In this document: positions 6,747 to 11,291 of the stretch, piece after piece | Layout: each line of letters begins with the position of its first letter | Numbering within the stretch: the stretch's first letter is position 1 | Assembly (NCBI GenBank): GCA_964352985.1 | Contig: CAYGUK010000122.1 | Coordinates: 1-11,291 of the forward strand | DNA from: CAYGUK01 sp964352985 | Lineage (GTDB): Bacteria > Pseudomonadota > Gammaproteobacteria > JAHCLG01 | Direction of reading: 5' to 3' | Length of the DNA: 11,291 nt | Made by a program: the position numbers and the translations under genes | The notes under the pieces: generated by a model | Database searches by the model: none | What the model was told of the DNA's origin: nothing | What the model saw: only the letters and a program-made list of their open reading frames with translations

Positions 6747-7661
6747 CTACGACGCGATTTGAATTGGCCTATTAAATGAAATTGGCATGGATTCAACATC
6801 ATCAAATGTCACAAACTCCCAAGCACTTTCAGTCGCAAGTAATTCGCGAATTAATTTGTTGTTTAAGGCATGACCAGATTTATAACCTTCAAATGCGCCA
6901 ATTAAGCTGTTACCTAATAAATATAAATCCCCAATAGCATCTAGTATTTTGTGTTTAACGAATTCATCTTCATAACGCAGACCATCTTCATTGATGACAC
7001 GAAAATCATCAACAACGATCGCATTATCTAAACTACCACCTAAGGCTAAATTCTTTTCACGTAGATATTCATATTCCGACATAAAACCATAAGTTCTAGC
7101 ACGAGAAACTTCTTTTACGTAAGAAGTACTTGAGAAATCTAGTGTTGCCTTGTTGGATCTATCGTTAAATACAGGATGATCATAATCAATCGTGAATGAT
7201 ACTTTAAATCCATCATGAGGTTGAATACACGCCCATTTGTCACCATCTTGAATTTTAACTTTTTGTTTAATCTTGATGAATTTTTTTGCGGCGCTTTGCT
7301 CGATAATACCAGCAGACTGAATTAAAAATACAAATGGACCAGCACTTCCATCCATGATTGGAACTTCAGGTGCATTTACATCAACTATCGCATTATCAAT
7401 ACCTAAACCTGCCATTGCTGATAGTAAATGTTCAACGGTTGCAACTTTGTGATCATCAACTTTTAAACTCGTTGACATCACAGTTTCACCAACATAATCA
7501 CTATGAGCAGGGATAGTAACAACCGGATCTAAATCAACCCGTCTGAATACAATCCCAGAATTAACAGGTGCGGGTTTTAAAGTTAAAAACACTTTTTCGC
7601 CCGTGTGAAGTCCAACACCTGTTGCCTTAATTACATTCTTCAGGGTGCGCTGTTTAATCAT
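6747..7661 (-). CDS. lpxC: UDP-3-O-acyl-N-acetylglucosamine deacetylase LpxC
   Basis: LpxC removes the acetyl group from UDP-3-O-acyl-GlcNAc, the committed step of lipid A synthesis, using a catalytic zinc in the cytoplasm. With the start at MIKQRTLKN the protein is 304 residues (E. coli 305). Zinc ligands are visible as H78 (in ATVEHLLSAMAG), H237 and D241 (in HKILDAIGDL), with E77 as the general base and H264 (in KSGHALNNK) as the catalytic histidine, each one lower than E. coli numbering. The frame extends ten codons upstream to an ATG at 7691, but family members begin at MIKQRT, so 7661 is preferred; AAGG lies about ten bases before it. The gene follows ftsZ in the same direction, as in many gammaproteobacteria, but after an unusually roomy gap that could carry its own promoter. 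In E. coli LpxC is controlled by FtsH proteolysis through its C-terminus; the short end here, RPIQIAS, differs from it. Confidence 0.97.
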   Translation of the reverse strand: MIKQRTLKNVIKATGVGLHTGEKVFLTLKPAPVNSGIVFRRVDLDPVVTIPAHSDYVGETVMSTSLKVDDHKVATVEHLLSAMAGLGIDNAIVDVNAPEVPIMDGSAGPFVFLIQSAGIIEQSAAKKFIKIKQKVKIQDGDKWACIQPHDGFKVSFTIDYDHPVFNDRSNKATLDFSSTSYVKEVSRARTYGFMSEYEYLREKNLALGGSLDNAIVVDDFRVINEDGLRYEDEFVKHKILDAIGDLYLLGNSLIGAFEGYKSGHALNNKLIRELLATESAWEFVTFDDVESMPISFNRPIQIAS

Positions 7662-7765
7662 TCCACCAAAGCCTTCTGAAATATATCTCATAATCCTGTG
7701 TAACAGTTTAACACAAGTATCAGATTTATAATAACATTAGAGTAAGGCGCATAGTTATGCAGCAA

Positions 7766-7771
7766 ATTATA
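7766..7771 (-). promoter_or_regulatory. Candidate -10 box of lpxC
   Basis: Perfect TATAAT on the minus strand, about 105 bases ahead of the chosen lpxC start. The hexamer 17 bases before it is ATAATG, a poor -35. The inverted repeat at 7790-7819 would sit across the -35 region, a natural place for a regulator. Competing candidates exist closer to the gene. Confidence 0.3.
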
Positions 7772-7789
7772 CGGTTGTATTTTTGAAGC

Positions 7790-7819
7790 ATTATCGAACT
7801 CTACCATGCATTCGATAAT
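7790..7819. repeat. Perfect 9-bp inverted repeat upstream of lpxC
   Basis: ATTATCGAA (7790-7798) and TTCGATAAT (7811-7819) are exact inverted copies around a 12-base centre. The arms hold only two G/C pairs and no T tract follows on either strand, so a protein-binding site is more likely than a terminator. No regulator family is recognised. Confidence 0.45.
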
Positions 7820-7973
7820 TATCTATGCCCTTAAATCTTTCTCTCTCTATATATATAGACAACAATTTTAAACTTTGCCTATAAAATTAAAGCCAAGGAG
7901 TATAATCGTAGCTAAGCCAAATGTCATCCTTAAACTGCCGTTATCTCCGGTATGAGGGTATATATTTTCAGCT

Positions 7974-9128
7974 TTATACCTCTTCTTGGCGACGTAAGAA
8001 GGCTGGAATATCTAAATAATCAACATCATCGAGACCAGCTTCTGTAATTGGCATTGCCGTTATACCCTTTTGTCTTATAACCGTTGGGCGTTCTAATTGT
8101 TGATAATCAGTTGTGCCGTCAGTTCTTGTACTTTCACGAATTGATTCACCACTAACGCGAATATTTTCTTTACAACCAAGACCTGTTACAACAACAGTGA
8201 CTCTTAACTCATCAGTAAGATCGGGATCAATAACTGTTCCCACCACAACGGTTGCATTCTCAGACGTGAAATCTTTTATTACTTCACCCACTTCTTCAAA
8301 TTCACCAATCGACATATCTAAACCAGCAGTGATATTAACCAAGACACCTTTCGCGCCATTTAAATTGACATCTTCAAGTAAAGGTGATGCCACTGCCGCC
8401 TCTGCAGCACGACGAGCACGATTTTCGCCACCTGATTTACCGGTACCCATCATGGCCATGCCCATTTCAGACATAACAGTTCTCACATCTGCAAAATCAA
8501 CATTAATTAATCCAGGTCGGGTAATTAAATCTGCAATACCTTGGACAGCACCCAAGAGCACATTATTTGCTGCTTTGAAGGCATTAACCAATGACATATT
8601 TTTACCTAACACAGTAAGCAATTTATTATTGGGAATGGTAATTAGAGAGTCGACATGTTGTGTTAACGCACTTAATCCCAGTTCGGCCTGCTTCATTCGT
8701 TGGCGGCCTTCAAATGAAAAAGGTTTTGTTACTACTGCAACAGTTAATATTCCCATTTCTTTTGCAATCTCAGCGAGCACAGGCGCACCACCAGTACCTG
8801 TACCACCGCCCATTCCGGCAGTAATAAAAACCATATCGGTACCGTCTAAGACACTACGAATGCGATCACAATCTTCTTCAGCCGCGCGTCGACCAATATC
8901 AGGATCAGCACCTGCACCTAAGCCTTTCGTAATTTCTTCGCCGATTTGAATTATCGCTGGCGCATTGCAATTTTTTAAGGCTTGCGCATCGGTATTCATC
9001 GTAATAAATTCTACGCCTTGAATGCGTTCATGTAACATATGTTCAACGGCATTGCCGCCGCCGCCGCCAATTCCTATTACTTTGATAACCGCATTACTTT
9101 GGCTATCTTCATCCATTAGTTCAAACAT
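7974..9128 (-). CDS. ftsZ: Cell division tubulin homologue FtsZ
   Basis: A 384-residue FtsZ (E. coli 383) that polymerises with GTP into the cytokinetic ring. The N-terminus AVIKVIGIGGGGGNAVEHM leads into the nucleotide-binding domain; the tubulin signature GGGTGTGG is at residues 107-114. The T7 synergy loop NVDFADVRTV has N209, D211 and D214, which complete the GTPase site of the neighbouring subunit. A variable linker follows, then the conserved C-terminal peptide DYLDIPAFLRRQ (370-381) that binds FtsA and ZipA. A strong AAGGAG eight bases before ATG fixes the start. It follows ftsA by 69 bases on the same strand, a normal operon arrangement. Nothing is odd about it. Confidence 0.98.
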   Translation of the reverse strand: MFELMDEDSQSNAVIKVIGIGGGGGNAVEHMLHERIQGVEFITMNTDAQALKNCNAPAIIQIGEEITKGLGAGADPDIGRRAAEEDCDRIRSVLDGTDMVFITAGMGGGTGTGGAPVLAEIAKEMGILTVAVVTKPFSFEGRQRMKQAELGLSALTQHVDSLITIPNNKLLTVLGKNMSLVNAFKAANNVLLGAVQGIADLITRPGLINVDFADVRTVMSEMGMAMMGTGKSGGENRARRAAEAAVASPLLEDVNLNGAKGVLVNITAGLDMSIGEFEEVGEVIKDFTSENATVVVGTVIDPDLTDELRVTVVVTGLGCKENIRVSGESIRESTRTDGTTDYQQLERPTVIRQKGITAMPITEAGLDDVDYLDIPAFLRRQEEV

Positions 9129-9135
9129 GGGGCTT

Positions 9136-9141
9136 CTCCTT
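9136..9141 (-). promoter_or_regulatory. Strong ribosome binding site of ftsZ
   Basis: AAGGAG on the minus strand, seven bases from the ftsZ ATG (9128-9126). It is the strongest Shine-Dalgarno sequence in this division cluster, in keeping with the large excess of FtsZ over FtsA and FtsQ known in other bacteria. Confidence 0.8.
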
Positions 9142-9168
9142 ACAAAATAATTCTACTATTAATTAAAA

Positions 9169-9191
9169 TTCCCAATGAATTAACTTGGGAA
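9169..9191 (-). other. Small hairpin between ftsA and ftsZ
   Basis: TTCCCAA (9169-9175) and TTGGGAA (9185-9191) form a perfect 7-bp stem with a 9-base loop just after the ftsA stop. On the minus strand it is followed by TTTTAATTAA. It looks like a weak attenuator or an RNA processing/stability element rather than a full terminator, since ftsZ should be read through from ftsA. Confidence 0.35.
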
Positions 9192-9197
9192 ATAAAT

Positions 9198-10433
9198 TTA
9201 AAAATTTCCTTGGATCCAATTTTTCATTCGACTCCAAATACCTTTTACTCCATCACTTACTAAAACATGGGACTGTTTGGATTGAGTTTGTTGATGCCCA
9301 TAAAGTAATAAACCAATGCCTGTTGCATAAATGGGATTATGAACTACATCGGATAAACCAGTAACATGTTGTGGAACGCCTAATCGAACAGGCACTTGAA
9401 ATACTTGTTCTGCGAGCTCAGTACTTCCCATCACCTTAGCACCACCGCCAGTTAAAACAATACCCGAAGCGATAAGATCTTCAAATCCACTTCGTCTTAA
9501 TTCCGCTTTTACTAATTTAAATAATTCATCATAACGCGCTTCGACGACTTCTGCTAAATTCAAACGAGGCACATCACGACGAGGTCTTTGACCAACACTG
9601 GGAATTTCAACCATATCATTTGGATCAATTAACGGCGTAAAACAACATGCATATTTTAATTTTATATCATCAGCATTTTGTGTTGGTGTGCGTAGCGCGA
9701 CGGCAACATCATTTGTCACTTGATCGCCTGCAATTGGAATAACAGCAGTGTGACGAATTGCACCGTCAGTGAAAACAGCAATATCAGTTGTGCCACCACC
9801 AATATCGATTAAACACACCCCTAATTCTTTTTCATCATCAGTTAATACTGCATGACTTGAGGCTAAGGGTTGTAAACTAATATCAGCAACTTCTAATCCA
9901 CATCGTCTTATACATTTTACAATATTTTGCGCGGCACTAACGGCGCCTGTGACCATGTGAACTTTTGCTTCTAAACGAACACCAGACATGCCAATCGGAT
10001 CACGAATTCCTTGTTGGTTATCGATGATAAATTCTTGGGGTAACACATGTAATATACGCTGATCGGCTGGAATTGCGACTGCTTTTGCAGCATCAATAAC
10101 TTGATCTAAATCTGCCTGACTCACTTCTTTATCACGAATTGCAACAATGCCATGAGAATTTAAACTCTTAATATGTCCGCCAGCAATGCCCGTAAAAACA
10201 GAATGAATTTCACACCCTGCCATTAACTCTGCTTCTTCAGCAGCACGCTGAATTGATTGCACGGTCGCATCGATATTAACGACCACACCTCGTTTTAATC
10301 CGCGCGAAGGATGGGAGCCTATCCCTATCACATCAATTTGACCATCAGGCATTAATTCACCTACTAAGGCCACTACTTTTGATGTGCCCACATCTAACGC
10401 AACGATTAATTGTTTGCCATGTTTTTTTGCCAT
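9198..10433 (-). CDS. ftsA: Cell division actin homologue FtsA
   Basis: A 411-residue FtsA (E. coli 420) that anchors FtsZ filaments to the inner membrane and recruits later divisome proteins. The actin-type ATP site is visible as phosphate-1 ALDVGTSKV (residues 12-20), phosphate-2 LIDIGGGTTDIAVF (208-221) and adenosine motif IVLTGGGAKVMG (325-336). The FtsA-specific 1C subdomain lies between roughly 84 and 165, including VLPQEF. The last residues, GIWSRMKNWIQGNF (398-411), form the amphipathic membrane-targeting helix after a polar linker. AGGGAG, which overlaps the ftsQ stop codon, lies about 11 bases before the start; only 15 bases separate the two genes, so they are surely co-transcribed. 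Confidence 0.98.
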   Translation of the reverse strand: MAKKHGKQLIVALDVGTSKVVALVGELMPDGQIDVIGIGSHPSRGLKRGVVVNIDATVQSIQRAAEEAELMAGCEIHSVFTGIAGGHIKSLNSHGIVAIRDKEVSQADLDQVIDAAKAVAIPADQRILHVLPQEFIIDNQQGIRDPIGMSGVRLEAKVHMVTGAVSAAQNIVKCIRRCGLEVADISLQPLASSHAVLTDDEKELGVCLIDIGGGTTDIAVFTDGAIRHTAVIPIAGDQVTNDVAVALRTPTQNADDIKLKYACCFTPLIDPNDMVEIPSVGQRPRRDVPRLNLAEVVEARYDELFKLVKAELRRSGFEDLIASGIVLTGGGAKVMGSTELAEQVFQVPVRLGVPQHVTGLSDVVHNPIYATGIGLLLYGHQQTQSKQSHVLVSDGVKGIWSRMKNWIQGNF

Positions 10434-10448
10434 GAAAGTCTCTACTCC

Positions 10449-11195
10449 CTAGACTACGCTATTATTACTTTGCAGAGTTGGTGCTGAACCATTTTTCCAA
10501 CGAACCGCAAACCCATTGGTATATCTTAAGTCGACATAATCTACTTGTTGCTCATGATTAGCGAACACTCTAGGATATACATTCTCGAATTTTTGTAAAC
10601 GTGCGACAATATTAACTCGTCCTAAATATAAAATCATGCCATTGTTCAATTTTATATTCCAAGCGCGTCGAGCTGTTAATTTCATTGTTAACACGCTAAG
10701 TCCAAGTGGTTTTAAAATTTGATCAAATTGTTGTAATCGTTCTAAAGCAATCGGACTCAAACCATCAGGACCAAATAATTGTGGTAATTGACTCGCATCT
10801 TCATTGGTTATCGCTGAAAACACTTTTCCATCTTGATTTACAAATTGCTGATCATTCCATCTCGCTACTGCGACTTGTTGTTTTATTCCAATGATTAATG
10901 TATCAGGCCAAATACGTTTTACCTCAGCTTGCGCAATCCAAGGTAACGTTAATAGACGTTGCTTAATCGCATTGACATTGACAGCTAAAAACCCTTCAGT
11001 CACCATGGGTAACAAAGCCTGTTTAATATCTTGCTGTTGATCAACTTTGTTTGCACCATTGATTTTGACAATTTTGACTGGAAAAATATAAGGACCTTCA
11101 ATTTTCAGCCACACCCAAGATCCCGCGATTAAGATTATTAACGCAAATAAAATAATAAAAAATCGTTTTGTGACTGCCCCTACTTGCCTAATCAT
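10449..11195 (-). CDS. ftsQ: Cell division protein FtsQ
   Basis: A 248-residue bitopic inner-membrane protein (E. coli 276) that joins the early ring to FtsB, FtsL and the septal wall synthases. A short basic cytoplasmic end (MIRQVGAVTKR) leads to one membrane segment FFIILFALIILIAGSWVWL (residues 12-30). The periplasmic POTRA domain starts at FPVKIVKINGANKV (38-51) and includes LPWIAQAEVKRIWPDTL (84-100). The beta domain follows to about residue 234, ending YVDLRYTNGFAVRWK (220-234), the region that binds FtsB in E. coli. The cytoplasmic part is shorter than in E. coli, which accounts for most of the length difference. The start has only a G-rich GGGGT directly before it, a weak ribosome binding site. 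Confidence 0.95.
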   Translation of the reverse strand: MIRQVGAVTKRFFIILFALIILIAGSWVWLKIEGPYIFPVKIVKINGANKVDQQQDIKQALLPMVTEGFLAVNVNAIKQRLLTLPWIAQAEVKRIWPDTLIIGIKQQVAVARWNDQQFVNQDGKVFSAITNEDASQLPQLFGPDGLSPIALERLQQFDQILKPLGLSVLTMKLTARRAWNIKLNNGMILYLGRVNIVARLQKFENVYPRVFANHEQQVDYVDLRYTNGFAVRWKNGSAPTLQSNNSVV

Positions 11196-11291
11196 ACCCC
11201 AGAAATTACAACCCCCACTCTAGAGCACAAGAGTATCACAAATTATGAGCAAAAGTGCCAGCAATTATTGACATAATAGGGATTTTTTTTT
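11196..11291. other. Region upstream of ftsQ, no gene recognised
   Basis: 96 bases to the window edge. The minus-strand frames all meet stops within this stretch and none resembles the end of ddl or murB, the usual neighbours of ftsQ. A minus-strand GATACT preceded by TGT is a weak extended -10 candidate for ftsQ. The edge is a run of nine T on the plus strand (11283-11291). Confidence 0.4.

Larger units (their letters stand above)
7662..7973. other. 312-base spacer between ftsZ and lpxC
   Basis: No gene is supported here. It holds a perfect 9-bp inverted repeat (7790-7819), a minus-strand TATAAT (7771-7766), a second possible minus-strand -10 TCTAAT with TTGCTG 18 bases ahead, and a short simple-sequence run of TC then TA dinucleotides at about 7840-7858. 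Just past the ftsZ stop an imperfect GAGG-TATA pairing can form but without a T tract, so no clear ftsZ terminator is seen. An independent lpxC promoter in this spacer is likely from its length. Confidence 0.5.

Noticed and set aside
7662..7691. Ten-codon N-terminal extension of LpxC from ATG 7691
   Set aside because: LpxC proteins begin at MIKQRT-like sequences, and the AGGA before the upstream ATG is too close for a good ribosome binding site. Kept as an alternative only.
8113..8949. Long open frame of 278 codons on the plus strand opposite ftsZ
   Set aside because: It is an antisense shadow of ftsZ: its content is the low-complexity Ser/Pro/Thr pattern expected from the reverse of a conserved coding sequence, with no family similarity.
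11268..11273. Plus-strand TTGACA near the right edge
   Set aside because: The matching -10 would fall outside the window, and the nearest features are on the minus strand.
1..11291. CRISPR array, tRNA or rRNA genes, insertion sequences
   Set aside because: No regularly spaced direct repeats, no cloverleaf-like sequences and no transposase frames or terminal repeats were seen on either strand.

Overview
The window is an AT-rich stretch (estimated by eye at about 35-40% G+C) of a gammaproteobacterial chromosome. The backbone is the end of the division and cell wall (dcw) cluster, ftsQ-ftsA-ftsZ-lpxC, followed by a DciA (DUF721) gene, secA and a mutT-type Nudix gene. This gene neighbourhood is known from Pseudomonas and Legionella/Coxiella-type gammaproteobacteria. 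The AT-rich composition and an effector-like hydrolase gene lean towards a Legionellales-type, host-associated bacterium, but that is inference.

Right part (about 6138-11195), all on the minus strand, read from high to low coordinates: ftsQ, ftsA, ftsZ, lpxC and a small exported cysteine-containing protein of unknown function. FtsZ is the tubulin-like ring protein. FtsA ties it to the membrane through a C-terminal amphipathic helix. FtsQ is the bitopic POTRA protein linking the ring to late divisome proteins. LpxC commits UDP-acyl-GlcNAc to lipid A. All four have their key residues and normal lengths. A 312-base gap with a perfect 9-bp inverted repeat lies between ftsZ and lpxC. The unknown exported gene starts only 9 bases after lpxC stops and is probably co-transcribed with it.

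Left part (1-3456): secA and mutT run on the minus strand and overlap by a TTGA stop/start. dciA, the likely replicative-helicase loader, is divergent from secA with only 49 bases between the two start codons, so their promoters must overlap.

Middle part (3457-6137) is accessory DNA inserted between lpxC and dciA. It holds: (1) a 473-residue protein with a GYSRGA nucleophile motif and plausible Ser-Asp-His triad, plus a C-terminal glycine-rich hydrophobic hairpin, resembling DUF2235-like phospholipase/effector hydrolases; (2) a doubtful small minus-strand ORF; (3) an AT-rich non-coding stretch containing an 18-bp-arm inverted repeat whose centre matches the TGAT-N4-ATCA core of Crp/Fnr-family sites; (4) a frameshifted globin pseudogene just downstream of that site. 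The most interesting items are the putative effector hydrolase, the decayed globin with a surviving Fnr-like operator, and the exported cysteine-cluster protein attached to lpxC. I do not see a clear multi-gene novel system.
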